This document shows, one piece after another, positions 1 through 12,426 of a stretch of DNA of 64,000 nucleotides. Position numbers and translations under genes: made by a program. The notes below the pieces were generated by a model. It saw nothing but the letters and a program-made list of their open reading frames with translations. It was not told where the DNA came from and searched no databases. Every line of letters starts with the position of its first letter. Position 1 is the stretch's first letter. Source of the DNA: Pieris napi (lineage: Eukaryota > Arthropoda > Insecta > Lepidoptera > Pieridae); the NCBI RefSeq assembly GCF_905475465.1, contig NC_062254.1:2748001-2812000 (forward strand), in the 5' to 3' direction.

Positions 1-1050
1 CTTTCGTTATTTTTAAATACGTGTTGAATTGAACTTAATTGACAACTTAATTTAAAATTTATAAGTAAATGTTAATATAGTTATATAGCGGTGGTGTACG
101 CGTGTAATAAATGGAGAGAAAATGAAACATCTAAAGCATTTCAATTATTGTCTGATAAAAATTGGTCGTATAAGAGATCTAAGTCCGCAGAGAGTGGATA
201 GCGAAAAGCGAATATTTTTCCATACAATAAACATTTTTTTAAAATTAAAAATAGCCTATATTCGAGAACTACATAATCCAGATTTATTATTGTTATTATT
301 ATTTTTATTTATATTGAGTTGTTATTGTGAAAGCCTCCTCCAAATTCTTCCTTTTATCTCTCATCTTCGTTTCCATTTTACAATCCTTACCCGCTGTCTC
401 TTTTATTCCATTTTCCAACTTCTTTTTTTGAAATATCGTTAGCTAATATTTATATTCAGTACATTCGATATAATGCTTGAACAACAAAAGCTTGCCTGTC
501 GAAACACAACACGATTTCGTTTAACGTAAATTTTCGGGTAACTTTGAATTATAGACAGTTGCCATTAATAAGTCACACTATAAACAATGTCTGGGAAAAG
601 AGATATTAATCATTCGGTAGCAGAATGGCTCTCTCACGAGGTTACAACAGTTCAAGGTATTTGTGTCATCACTCATATTTTTGTAGAGGAAAGTGACCAA
701 ATATGGGATAGTATCCCTAATATGGAATACCCCTATTTCTCCCAAATGCAAACTCACATACGCAATAAACAATGATTTTCTGTCTCCTTTTACTCCCGTT
801 TACGCGTACAAGTTGTAGCATGTCAGTTGAGCAAGTACTTTCGTCATTGTGACAGTTTTTTGTTTTGTCGCTACCGCATAACTTTCTAAGGTGTGTTAAA
901 AATACGTATTTTTCGTAAAGCAAGTGCACAGAGTATTGATTTTATAGCTTTTAGAGACCGTTTAGACGTTCTTTTGTATGTTTTAGCGGTATTAGATGAT
1001 ATTACTTTCTTAAATATAAAAATCTGAATGTCAGTTTGAAATCGTTGGAA
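1..1050. other. AT-rich DNA, no supported gene
   Basis: Short open frames occur (122-442, 587-775) but show low-complexity, Leu/Phe-rich or random composition and no recognisable motif. I see no repeat family here. Confidence 0.5.
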
Positions 1051-1052
1051 AA

Positions 1053-1990
1053 TCCAAATATGGACAGATCACAGTATCCAATTATGGACTATTCCATAAT
1101 TGGTTCTCTAAAGTATCAGCTGATATGATGATTTTGTTAATTGTATATTTTTTTAATGTTTTACCAAAATGGCGGGCGTCAACTCAAAAACGAAGCGAAA
1201 AGAATGGATTCAGAGCATATGGCGGAAGTAATAAAATTAGTAAGAGAGAAACAAATGGGTTATTTAAAAGCTGGAAAATACTTTGATGTGTCAAGATCTA
1301 CTTTGTTTTGATTATGTCAGAAAAACGAATTTTCTCCAGGAGAAGCCGCAGCTACTACATTTGGAAAGAAAACTGTCGTGTTGGCAAAAAACAAGAATTA
1401 AAAACAGAATGAGAAAATATCAAAAGGAAAAAAACCAAAAGAGAAGACTAAGCCTAATTCAGATGATGAGGAGGTGATGCTATTTGATACTGACAGTGAA
1501 CCCGATGCCTTGATAGGATATACAGCTCCAGAATCTGAAGATTCGGAGTGTATTTTCTGTGGTGTGCTGTTTTCGAATGATACTCATGGGGAAACATGGA
1601 TCAAGTCTCTTATGTGTGGACTCTGGGCATGTAATGATTGCGCTGTGCCAGAGTTTGATACCTGGATTTGTGATTTTTGTAAAAAAATTGTGTACCTTTC
1701 TATATTATACCAAGTTTCCAAAGAGTCTCGTGTATTTTAAGGTTAATTTTTGATAGTGTTTATAGTATTCCATATTTGGGGTACCTATTCCATATTTAGG
1801 TACCTAAATCGTTTTTTAGTTTCTTAAATTTTTTCTTACCTTAAACTAATCAATAAAACCTAAACTTGTTACAAACTAAAGTGCAAATGTATGATTGTTA
1901 ATAATTACCACAAAATTTTTTTTATTTATAACACTTGTGGAAATTATGCCTAAAAATCAAAATGGTATTCCATATTTGGTCACTCTCCTC
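1053..1990 (+). mobile_element. pogo/Tigger-like DNA transposon, internal deletion derivative
   Basis: CCAAATATGG-type ends lie at about 1053 and, inverted, at about 1979. Near 1200-1310 a peptide EVIKLVREKQMGYLKAG followed by KYFDVSRSTLF resembles the psq/HTH DNA-binding domain at the start of pogo-type transposases, then hits a stop. Near 1535-1690 a Cys-rich stretch (CIFCGVLFSNDTHGE, then CGLWACNDC, ending ICDFCKK) resembles their C-terminal PHD-like zinc module. The DDE catalytic core that should lie between is missing, and the frame is broken. Extra CCATATTTGG copies occur at 1769-1795. Confidence 0.6.
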
Positions 1991-2910
1991 TAATATAACC
2001 AATTATTAAATTGAATTACTGTTTTTATGCACTAACATTGAATATTGACACAAAATTCTGAATTTAAAGTCTAAATATCACAAAGTACCTACGGATTCGA
2101 TATGTACGAAATATCGAATATAATATTTCGTCAATTAAAAGGTTATTTGAGACGAAGGCACCTACGTCTAAGAATAATAAGTAACGTAAAATATACTTCC
2201 AAATTTACATTTTATAGGGTGCGTCATAACAATAGAAAACTTTATTGGCACAAACATATTTGCTAAAAGCCTACGAATATACATACTTTTAAGCTGGTAA
2301 TCTATTAAATAATATAGAATAATAGGTCAAGCTGTCATCCAAGGTAGTCTGGGCCCACTGAAAATCAGTGTTGCTTTTTTAGTGCAACACTGATTTTATT
2401 TTTTTGTGTTTGTACGTAATTTGCGTAAGCAACATCGATCAATAATTTTTCTTTTCTTTTCTTTAAAATACTATAGAAGGTTGAAAGACCAGATTGAGGA
2501 AACAGCTGCTACATGGCAGAGAGCCGGCTTTTATTATTACGTTCCTATATACGAAGAGTTATTCCTTATTTTAACTAGCTGTTGATATAGCAACACTAAC
2601 AGGAAAGTGAGGGTAACATTCAGAGTTGTAGCGGAAACTGTGAGACCGGGTTGTTAAATTTCAATACGTTTTTGACATACGGAAATTCTTTAATCACGAT
2701 AATAATACTTTTCTCAATCTATGTTGAAAATATTTAAAATTCCTTGGTATTAACTTATTACCAAAACGTGAGTATGAACATTCTTGACCCAAATTAGTGA
2801 ATGTTTTTATGATTTGAATAGTTTAATGTACAAAATCAAGGTCCACATCTACTTAGGATTTTCTTAATATAAGTCTACAAATATATTTTATAAACTGTTT
2901 AATATTTGAG
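1991..2910. other. AT-rich DNA, no supported gene
   Basis: No ORF or repeat family recognised beyond a short inverted stretch near 2358-2395 (AAAATCAGTGTTGC / GCAACACTGATTTT). Confidence 0.4.
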
Positions 2911-3192
2911 CAGTGTTGGCTTAGGGGCTACAGCGTGCGACTCTCATCTCTGAGGTCGTAGGTTCGATCCCCGGCTGTACCAATGGACTTTCTTTCTATG
3001 TGCGCATTTAACATTCGCTCGAACGGTGAAGAAAACATCGTGAGGAAACCGACATGTCTTAGACCCAAAAAGTTGTTGACGTGTGTCAGGCACAGGGTGC
3101 TGATCACCTACTTGTCTATTAGACTGAAAAATGATCATGAAACAGATTCATAAATCTGAGGTCCAGACCTAAAGAGGTTGTAGCGCCACTGT
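2911..3192 (+). repeat. tRNA-derived SINE, full-length copy
   Basis: Pol III box A-like (TTGGCTTAGGGGCTACAGCG) and box B-like (GGTTCGATCCC) sequences, then the shared body (ATGGACTTTCTTTCTATG, ATCGTGAGGAAACC, TGATCATGAAACAGAT) ending in TTGTAGCGCCACTG. The same family recurs at least ten times in this window. Confidence 0.8.
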
Positions 3193-3765
3193 TTTTTATA
3201 TATTATGGGACAGAGATTACACGAGACCCAGGCGTCTATTACTAAATTTCTGTTTATATTCCTGTGATATCACTAAAGGCCTGCTAAATAGTGTAATATC
3301 TGTCTCGATCGGACACAATGTGGTCTTTTGGCCCTCTAGGTACTTTTGCTATTTGCGTCCGCTTCTGTGGCTTAGTATTGCATAGCTAACTGGCATATCT
3401 ATAATCAAAAACATTACCTTACTAGTATAAGAAACTGATTATAGTGTAAAATAAGTGTTTGTTTGAAAACGCTATACATATTACGGAATGATATTCTTTG
3501 CGAAGGCCATTGACCTTAACCTTCGATACTGTTAATTGCTTATATATATAATAAAAAGGTATCAACGTTACATAACATATATGGGTGATTCTCTTATAAG
3601 AGGTAACTATGGTGGCAATCTATTTAAAAGTGGTTTTTTAATCTATATGTTGCTATTTTGTGCAATGAATCACTTCTCTTAAATGTCCTTTATTAAATAA
3701 CATTATAATTAAATGTCTCATTAAAGCATATTTTTGTAAAACTCGTTATATAGTCTAAAAAAGTC

Positions 3766-5728
3766 TCTACCCTGGCCTGTCCCCTTACCGGTTTCAGCTT
3801 AACTAGCATACAATACATACAATATTTGTATTATTTGCTAAAACAAACTATGTTTACCACAAACGTAATTAAATATACTTTAATATTATTAAAGAAAAAT
3901 TGAAAAATATTTGCTTATTTTCAATAATTTTTAAAACTTAATTGTTGTCCCGCTTTTTTTGTGTATCTACCCTGGCAATATTCGCACGCTGCTACAATAT
4001 AAAATATAAGACGGACACATTACCGAACTCGCTCATTGACAATTAACAACGTGAAGTTCGCAATACTAAGCACAGAAGCGGTTAGATCGACGCAATTTGC
4101 CAGTTTTTGTGTCACGTCCGTGCGATGTAACGGTTTCGCAAGGTCATTGTGTCTCTCCACTGGTAAGTAATAAAAGTTATAATAATCATTTTATTTATTT
4201 GCAATTCCTGTCCTAATTTAGTAATACTGTAATAGTCAAAGCTTGCTTTATTATTCATTGAAAACTTTCTTGGATAAACCAAAATAATGTATTATGTTAT
4301 GAAAACGTCTTTCCCCTGGCGTCTTTCCCCTGGTAAGATTACTATCAGGGGAGATACTTACTGACCAGGGGAGATATGTATCATAGTAATTGTGCCACCT
4401 ATTTAATGTCTGTGTGTTGCACACGCCAATGTGGATCTGATTCTTACGGCACTATTCCAAGCCAAAGTTACATCAATATCAAACCATCAAAATCTTCTTC
4501 AAATTTGTTGCAATAGGTGTAACGAACAGTGTCTATCGCGAGATTGCATTGTAAAAATAATTATCTACGTGATTTGATTATACAGTTAGAAGACAACTTG
4601 GAGTATTTTCTTCACCATGAACTGAATATAGTCCACCAACATTCTGCTTTTAAAATTAATAAGACAAATTTGACAGTAAGAGAAGCTGTGATTCACGTGA
4701 ACCTTAGTGACTTTAAACAAAATACGCAGAAGAAATTCCATTTTGGAGGTGCACGTCAACAGATAAGTCTGTACACAGTTGTAACTTACACGAAAGAAGA
4801 GGCATCAGGTGAAGTAAAGACAACATGCTATTGTTCGATGTCACAGATTTTGTTACATACGCCTCCAGCTATATGGGCACACTTACAGCCAATTTTGAAC
4901 AGCTTGCCACCAGAAGTAGAGATCCTCCATTTTTGGAGCGATGGACACAATATCGCACGCATTTAATAGAAGTTTACCCAGCTCTTACAGACTTTACCTG
5001 GAATTACCATGAAGCTGGACACGGTAAGGGAGCTTCAGATGGTGTTGATGCTGTTTGCAAAAGATCAGCCGACCTATTGGTAGCTAGTTGCAAAGATATA
5101 GCATGTCTGAGCGATTTGTCAGATGCTATTCAGAAAAACTGTCCTGGCATTAATGTTTTCGTTATGACAAAGATATTTTAGACAAAGACGCTTTGCTTGC
5201 TAGTGCTAAAACACTCATAAAGACTTTTGCTGGTACTTTGCGCGTCCATCAGGTGTCATGGAACATTGAAGATCCGACAACATTGAAAATGAAGTCTTTA
5301 AGCTGCTTTTGAAATGAAGATATACATTGCGATCATTCTAAGCTTGGTGTCATGACATACTCGTCTAGTAAAAAATCTCGTCTCCGAGTCGAAGATGTTT
5401 ACGTCCCTGATTCAGAGTCCGAAAACGAGACTCCTTTTGACATTGAACAAATAATAACTTCAAAAGATCACAAGCACCAAATAAAAAATATTCAACAACC
5501 GTTGATATCCAAAGAAACGCTTAAAAACGGCGCATTTAGTCTGATTAATAACAAATATGATAAAAAAATGTTGCCTGATTATAAATTTCAAGAACAATCT
5601 TTGATAAAAGTTGATTATTTCAATTGTATTCTTTGTTTTATTGCTTCTAATTATCTCCCCTGGTCAAATACGTATCTACCCTGATCTTCATGTCTCTAAC
5701 CTGCCTGATGTATTTACCCTGGCCCTCT
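3766..5728 (+). mobile_element. decayed DDE-transposase-like element with CCCTGG motif arrays
   Basis: Coding remains run from about 4440 to 5684 in at least three frames: a first part (4529-4966, ending in HFWSDG), a second (to 5181, with WNYHEAGHGKGASDGVDAVC), and a third (5352-5684, acidic). SDG followed by a GHGKGxxDG block looks like a DDE-family transposase type seen in uncharacterised insect proteins; I cannot name the superfamily. Motifs of the form CTACCCTGG or CCCCTGG occur at 3767, 3967, 4310, 4324, inverted at 4346 and 4364, and again at 5655, 5675 and 5714. Frames are broken, so it is inactive. Confidence 0.55.
4529..5684 (+). pseudogene. transposase-like pseudogene with at least two frame changes
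   Basis: The first frame leaves the homologous line near 4940 and the overlapping +2 frame carries it on to about 5165; another shift and a TGA near 5311 follow. The last section includes a CF..EDIHCDHSKLG zinc-like stretch and a Ser/Glu-rich acidic tail. Not host coding: it lies inside the motif-flanked element and is broken. Confidence 0.55.
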
Positions 5729-5734
5729 AAAAAG

Positions 5735-6240
5735 TGACAAAATATGTTTTAAGTAACTTGCCCTTACGTGAGTAGATACACAAACAAGCCAAAAATCATA
5801 ATATATATGTATAATGGATAAACTCCAACTTTTCTCCTTGGCCGTCTCCTCCATAGACGAAAAACCTCTTATATAAGAACTACCCATATAAAGTGTTAAA
5901 TGCTCACTTACGTACATATGTGGGTCAATACCGCATGAGACAAATTTTTCTTCAAACGCTCACGACTTTCATTTTTATTTCAGCACCGTTATAAGGAATA
6001 TTTATGTATGACTCTTGCATTATTATAATTTATTATATTAATAATAAGTTGATCGAAGTTCAAACCTGGTTCCACAGGTTACTAATATGAAGAGACACTA
6101 AATAACAAAGAATTCAATCACTTCTTATAAGTTGATTTTTCGGTCTTTCTCGTGAATCTTTTTTTATACGTGTGTCTTTACTAAGACATCATGGTATTCT
6201 TTGAGTGACTGAACAAACATCTTTCGTGTTTGAGAGCTGT
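5735..6240. other. AT-rich DNA, no supported gene
   Basis: No recognisable coding or repeat signature. Confidence 0.4.
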
Positions 6241-6421
6241 TTTTTTATAAAACGTCGGGCAGACGGGCAGGAGGCTCATCTCTTGTTAAGTGATACCGCC
6301 GCTCATAGACAATCACATTGCCAGAGGGCTCTCAAGTGCATTGCCGGCCTTTTAAGAATTGGTACGCTCTTTTCTTGAAGGACCCTAAGTCAAATTAGTT
6401 TGGAAATACTTCGGTGGGTAG
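6240..6421 (-). mobile_element. LINE 3' end fragment (family with the GEPPARLPPI-type tail)
   Basis: The minus strand reads like the end of a Jockey/CR1-type ORF2 and its 3' tail (FKKRAYQ region; AAGAATTGGTACGCTC, CCGCCGCTCATAG on plus). Same family as copies at 17935, 24545, 39487, 50655 and 60955. Confidence 0.6.
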
Positions 6422-6423
6422 CT

Positions 6424-6598
6424 GCCTTGCGATTCTGTAACCCTGTAAAGCAGTCATTTTACGATTTGGTATTCTGATAAAATATAAACTATAAGCTTAT
6501 CAGAATGCCAAATTGTAAAATTACTGCTTCACAACTGATTTGAGCGCCGCTGTGAAACCGCTGTGAAAGTTCGAAAAGAGTTACAGAATCACAAAGCT
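6424..6598. repeat. MITE with CAGCCTTGCGATTCTGTAAC-type inverted ends
   Basis: GCCTTGCGATTCTGTAAC at the left and GTTACAGAATCACAAAGC at the right, with internal mirrored halves (CATTTTACGATTTGGTATTC versus GAATGCCAAATTGTAAAAT). It abuts the LINE fragment on its left. Confidence 0.65.
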
Positions 6599-7945
6599 GG
6601 TCGTCGATAATTTGTTTATAAAGTCATATTTAAGTTGTTAACGTGATATTTAATTTCCCCATACGAAAAAAGTTTTTATTTCCTAGTCCTCAATGATACT
6701 GGCCAGTTACATTTAAATAAGGTACAATGGACTTTTTATTCTGTGCCAAGCAAAAAAAAACTTAAACCTTTTTCTTTCCATCAACTCATACTGTTTACCA
6801 TCATACTAAAAAGCCTATATAGAAAACGATTTTAAATTTTCCACAGCCAATTAAATGCGGCAATCCTAATATCTCAGCCGAATTTCTTCCTTCCTTATAT
6901 GTGCGTGTATTGCATTTCCGACCAAACACGATTCTTTCTATTACGAGTATAATGAATATTTATTGATCAATTAAGTTAAATGGTGTAAGAAAGGTATTAT
7001 GTAAGTTAATTAATCGAAGGAAATGCATGTTATGACGTATTTTATTAGAATTATACAAAGCTTATCTATACTAATATCATAAAGAGGAAAGTTATGTATA
7101 TTTCAATTAAAAACTACTTGACCGATTTCAAAATTTCTTCCATGATAGATCATGTCACACTAATGACGGATTATACATATATATATATATATATATATGC
7201 CATAAATGTCCAGTTATTTGAAGCCGGTACAGGTCGCTCTATATACATATAATTTCACTCTCATAATCCCGTAACAACTGTAGATTTTGATGATTTTGAT
7301 TTTCACAAAATTACCTTTAGTTCTTGATAAATCTTAAGTTAATAACAAGTAAATAAATAATGTTTAATCTCTACTTTTATTCGATTTTAAATGCAAGCTT
7401 CTGGGCCCGATCACCTAAATAGCGATACCGGTTCAAGAATCACTCGTAGATTCTATTTAATTTTTTGCTTTTTATATTGCATTGACGATGAAATTAATTT
7501 AGATTCCCATTGCAGCATTAATTTTAAAATCTCTACGTGTGCATTACTCAATTCTTATTATAATAAATTCCATATTGACGTAACAATGATTACTTAATAA
7601 GTTATGCAGTATCATTTTCTTGCTGAGCGTCGAGGTTATTAAAATGATTCCGTATTTGCCAACTGTGTCCAGTGACTGTATAAATTTAACATAATAAAAC
7701 AATGGATAGCATTTTATTTGTTTATTGGCCAGCTAACAGGGTACTTACAAAAATCTTGCTTACGAAAACGTAAGATTTATAAAGTCTACCTTGAAAACTT
7801 ACGTAGCAAAACAATTTAAATATAAAATGTGAAACAGAAATCAAGCTAACGTACAAAACACAAAAAATAAAAATAATTTAAAATAGGCTAGTTTAATTTC
7901 GTAAGTAAAAAAGAATACGACGAAACTGTGACAACGAAGAAGGAT
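6599..7945. other. AT-rich DNA with a TA microsatellite, no supported gene
   Basis: A (TA)n run of about 26 bases at 7172-7197. The open frame at 7391-7597 has no recognisable features. Confidence 0.4.
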
Positions 7946-8070
7946 CAGCCTTGCGATTCTGTAACTCACTTTTCGAAGTCACACAGCGGTTTTCACAGCG
8001 GCGGCACATGATTTGGCATTCTGATAAGGAGGGAGCTTATACTTTATTGTTTATCAGAATAAAATAAAGA
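7946..8070. repeat. half copy of the CAGCCTTGCG MITE
   Basis: CAGCCTTGCGATTCTGTAAC at 7946, then ACACAGCGGTTTTCACAGCG and a TTATCAGAAT core; the second arm is missing. Confidence 0.6.
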
Positions 8071-8534
8071 AATAAATGCAAAGCTGTTCCAATTTAATGG
8101 AACTGTATTGTATAACTCATGGAATTTGATTCCACACTATTATTGGATGTGATTACTGAAATTGTTCGAAATTACATGAAAACAATGTTCCCTAAAGAGA
8201 AATCAAATCATTATATAAAAGAATGAAATTACGAGAAAGCAATGTCAACCTGACAATTTCTCGTACGTGGTAATTCTACGCATCAATCTGGAACTAATTT
8301 TATCACGATTCAAAAGTATATGAATGAAAATGTACAATGACATGTACTTTCATGTAAAACGTGGAAAATTGCTTGTTTCTTTGAAATTTAATTAAATGCG
8401 ACTAATACAATGCACACTATTAAATTATTATTATAGTCTAATAATTATAATGCGGAAATATGGTGTTATTTTTCCGGATTGTCACGCGTTGGAGGAAATA
8501 ACAGTTTTTCAATACAGGAAGTTTTTGTTTAAAG

Positions 8535-8730
8535 ACAAAGTCAAAATCAAAAATCATTTATTCATATAGGTAGGTGTACACTTATGAACGTCAAAAAAGA
8601 AATATACATTAAATCCTTCTAATTTTACATTTACTGCCAGTTCTCAAATCAAGAGCGTAGAACGGAAGACAAGAACTGGCTAGAAACTCTCCGCCACTCT
8701 TTTTAATCGCGTAAAGATGACTGCTGGTAG
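8535..8730 (-). mobile_element. LINE 3' end (GAGTGGCGGAAAGTTT family), truncated
   Basis: Reverse complement of the tail seen at 16320-16600: ACTCTCCGCCACTCTTTTTA, the AAGAACTGGC block, and terminal TCAAAATCAAAAATC. Truncated at its 5' side. Confidence 0.6.
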
Positions 8731-8809
8731 GACAAATTTCAGCATTAAGTTACTTTATATAGTGCGCAATTTTGTTCTTTTTAATATAGATAAAATAGTA
8801 ACACTACTT

Positions 8810-9056
8810 TAAGAGACTTAGGCGTCTCACATACCTGAAGTTGTGCGTTCGAATCTCGGCTTTGCACAAATGTTTCTATGCGCGCAATGAACTTGCTCCT
8901 ATGGTGAAGGAATATCGTGAGGAAACCAGCATGTTTTAAAACTCAAAATCTACGACATGTGTCAGTCACAGAAGGCTGACCTATTTGTCTATAAACAATA
9001 AAATTCGTCAAAGAAGCCTATAGCGGCCAAGACCCATTAGGGTTGTAACGCTACTG
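8810..9056 (+). repeat. tRNA-derived SINE, diverged copy
   Basis: CTTAGGCGTCTCACATACCT, GTGCGTTCGAATCTCGGC (box B), AATATCGTGAGGAAACC and TTGTAACGCTACTGG follow the family order with many substitutions. Confidence 0.65.
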
Positions 9057-9659
9057 GATTACTATGAATATAGATAAAAAAATCTTAAATTAAGAATAAC
9101 TGGTACAAAACATTAAGGCATAAAGAAGTAATTTTATTAATAAAGACATTTTAAAATTATCGATTACAAATCGCACGTTTCCTCTCAGTCACATCCTGTG
9201 AACGACATTCCTGATCAATGAATGAGTATTTACGAAACCTCTGACTAATTCTGAGACACTGAACAATGTTCAAACAACGACCGTTTACTTTTTACCAGTA
9301 TATAATTTATTTATTAACCCACATTGGTACATACATAAAAAGATATAGAAAATTTAATGTGACAAACAAAATAAATTATTTTTAAGAAACTAAAGGCAAA
9401 TCGATTTCAAAGTGTGAGGGGAGCAACGAGCGATAAACGAGCTAGGTATGGATATCCAGAAGTAGCTCGTTTATCAAAATGCTCAATCTGTATATAGGTT
9501 AGTTTTGGCCAACGCGTTCTTCTCAAAGAAGGGACAAATGGGATGATGGGATGCCTGGGGTATTTTCGAAATTTAAAATTAGTTCAAGAAATGTGTTAAA
9601 ATATCTATGTTTAAGTTCATTTTTAGCAAGTATTGGAGACAATTTTTTTTTACAAATTC

Positions 9660-9804
9660 GGAGATTCTGAACAATAAACTACAAGCTCTCTCATTATCAG
9701 AATGCCAAATCCTAAAACGACTGCTTCACGACTGATTTGAGCGCGACCGCCACTGTGAAAACCGCTGTGTGAGTTCGAAAAGTGAGTTACAGAATCGCAA
9801 GGCT
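9660..9804. repeat. MITE copy, CAGCCTTGCG family
   Basis: TTATCAGAATGCCAAATCCT core, GACTGATTTGAGCGCGACCG, and right end GAGTTACAGAATCGCAAGGC. Left arm is diverged or replaced. Confidence 0.6.
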
Positions 9805-10461
9805 GGATTCATTTTTTTCCTATTAAACACGGCACATTATATGTGTATACTGATTGATGCCATTTCTCTTTTCTTTGGTTTAAACAAGTAGGTAAGTACC
9901 TACTAAATATTTAAATAAAACGGATATAAAATGGAATTTATAACATAATTCTCTCACTCGAATATTTTACAATAATAAATTTAATATTTTTTAAATACCA
10001 CCATGGCATTGTAGGTGTAAAAAATCGATAAAACAGTGTTATCCTTGAAATGTGTGAACATTATAATAGCATGTAAATGTTGAGGAAAGTGAAAATGCAT
10101 ACTGATAATATTTGCGCCGGAGTTGCAAAGTTACTATTCTCGTGACTAATTTTACTTTCAAATTACAGTATGCGTAGATAAAATACATTTTTGACGCACT
10201 GTTTTATTGTATTAATATATATAAGATTAAAAAATCTTATTTTTCTGCAGAAATTTATTTTCAGTTTAATAAATGATTCTTACATGATATCACTTAAAAT
10301 TGTAGTTTGTAAACGATAGAACTTTAATATACAAAGCTAGACACATGTCTGGAATCCAATGGGCATATTTATTTAGTTATGTATTTACACTTCGTAACCT
10401 TATACAAAAAATACAAATATGAAAGCAGGTTACATAAGTTATTAGGTACCGAGCGGCCTTA
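9805..10461. other. AT-rich DNA, nothing recognised
   Basis: No coding signature or known repeat seen. Confidence 0.4.
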
Positions 10462-10625
10462 AGGCCGATTTACATTATCATTAGTGTTTAGGAGAGTGCT
10501 TTAGGATAGTACTTTAGTTGAAACATGTAAACGCTACTTACTTTAGTAAACGCTTCGCTAAAGAACTTGCCTTTCAAGTTGTACTAAAGCACTCTCCTAA
10601 ACACTAAGATAATGTAAATCGGCCT
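10462..10625. repeat. foldback MITE, Harbinger-like, TTA target duplication
   Basis: Ends AGGCCGATTTACATTATC and GATAATGTAAATCGGCCT, flanked by TTA on each side (10459-10461 and 10626-10628). Nearly the whole 164 bp folds on itself. TIR plus 3-bp TTA duplication is typical of PIF/Harbinger MITEs. Second copy, inverted inside, at 43102. Confidence 0.75.
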
Positions 10626-10629
10626 TTAT

Positions 10630-12426
10630 AGCTAACAAGCGATTTAGTATGAAACAATAAAAAAGAAACACCTACAGAGGGCAAAGTACAAGAAGTGCAT
10701 AAATAACAAAAAAATAACATGTTACACTAACTATAACTAAAATAAAGTAAAATCGGAAATAATAATATGTATAAACAAAAATGTAAAAGCTAATCCAATG
10801 GTCGGTCAGAATTATACAAGAAATACTGTAATATAGTCAAGAACCAGTACCAAGCCGGGAGTATACTTCCAGATAAGGATTCTAAACCTACCCATAGCCT
10901 CGTCCGTCGAACTGCAAGGAAAATTAACAGTATTTTATGTTAATATACCATTAACAATATTGTATCGATAAACCCATTTCTTGTGTTATGTTAGTAGTTT
11001 AAATTTAAGATCTGTACTGTTGTTACTACGTCTGTGTTGTCAAGAAGTAACTGCTTTCAATAAGTCCGTTCGTTTCCTTTGTCTTCTTTAATTTTTTTCT
11101 CATGTTTAGTGTTATTTTTTTTTTCATTTCAGATTTTTTTTATTCCTTTTATTTCAGATACTTTTACACATAAATAACTTCTATCATGTGGTTCTTTTTT
11201 AATATCTGTGTACCCTTTTTTGGCAAACACCTCCTCCAAATCCCGCGATTCCTGTCATTATTGTACCCCTCTAAGCAATGTACCTGCTGTTTCCTTAATT
11301 AGATCTATAATCTTCTAAATTGTCTGCCTCTCCTCCGAACCTTGAGCACCAGTTTAGTACTTTCTCGCTCCTGCTTGCTGGTAATGTTAAATAAAGTTAT
11401 TATGCAAACGGTTTCTACTTTGTGATAGGGCTAAACCTAATACAATGACAATGAGTAAGATAGTACTCGGAAATGTAAAAGTAGACTACAATATTTTTAT
11501 TCCATATTGCACCTTTACAGACGTACCTCGGATGTCGGTGTGTTACGATGCACCTTCTAGTACATTCTATTCATTCATCTATTGCAATAGTTGCACCTAA
11601 ATTTAAATAAAATAATCTTACCTTTAGTCGTACATTTTATACTTATAAAGTCACGTTAGTGATTGACTCATTTCACACATTCACTATAAAGTCTTAGACT
11701 TTAGACGAATAAGATCGATCGTCGATACAATAATTATCATTAATTTATACCCTTATCGATAAAATGCTTTTATACATAGTCCATAATAGGGAATGAGTAT
11801 AATTATGACACGGTCAGCTGATTACTAAGCGGAATACTTTACAGATAAATAATAATGCCAATATATATAATAATAATAATCTTATTTATAGCTAAAACAG
11901 GTTACATAACAAACATGTATCCCCGGCTCCTGATGTAGTGAGAACGGTATTTCTGCACCCTGACTGACCTGTGTGACTTCTAAGTACGTAGTAATATCGA
12001 GACAATAATAAAACAAAAGAAATAAATAAATAACATATGACAGCTGATTAATTTATGATGTGAAAAATTACCTTTATAATTAAAAAGGAGGAAAGCGAGG
12101 AAATCACTAGCTTTGGGCTCACAAGTACTATATACCAGGCGCCGTCTTAAATATTTAATAAGCGCCTATGTACTTGAATCTATGTTATGTTTAAATATAT
12201 TTCGCTGAGGCCTTCTTCAAATTTCAGGTCTAAAAGATTCAATCAGGACATATCGAGATTTTTTCTTACCTTTTTTTCTATCAATACAACTTGAACACCA
12301 GTAAAAGATACAGAGGGGTTCAAATGCATGATCTCAAGGTAACATTCAGAAACGAGACAGCCCTAAGTGTGGCTGCCGGATGTCAAAAACGTATGGCATT
12401 TTGACAAACGGAAGTATATAAGTATA
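10630..12426. other. AT-rich DNA; includes a dispersed-repeat scrap at 12085-12175
   Basis: The scrap (GAGGAAAGCGAGGAAATC, CAGGCGCCG) belongs to the family also seen at 15960, 21895 and 23985. No gene seen. Confidence 0.4.

Noticed and set aside
122..442. 106-codon open frame near the left edge
   Set aside because: Leu/Phe-rich translation of AT-rich DNA with TTATT repeats; no motif or splice context.
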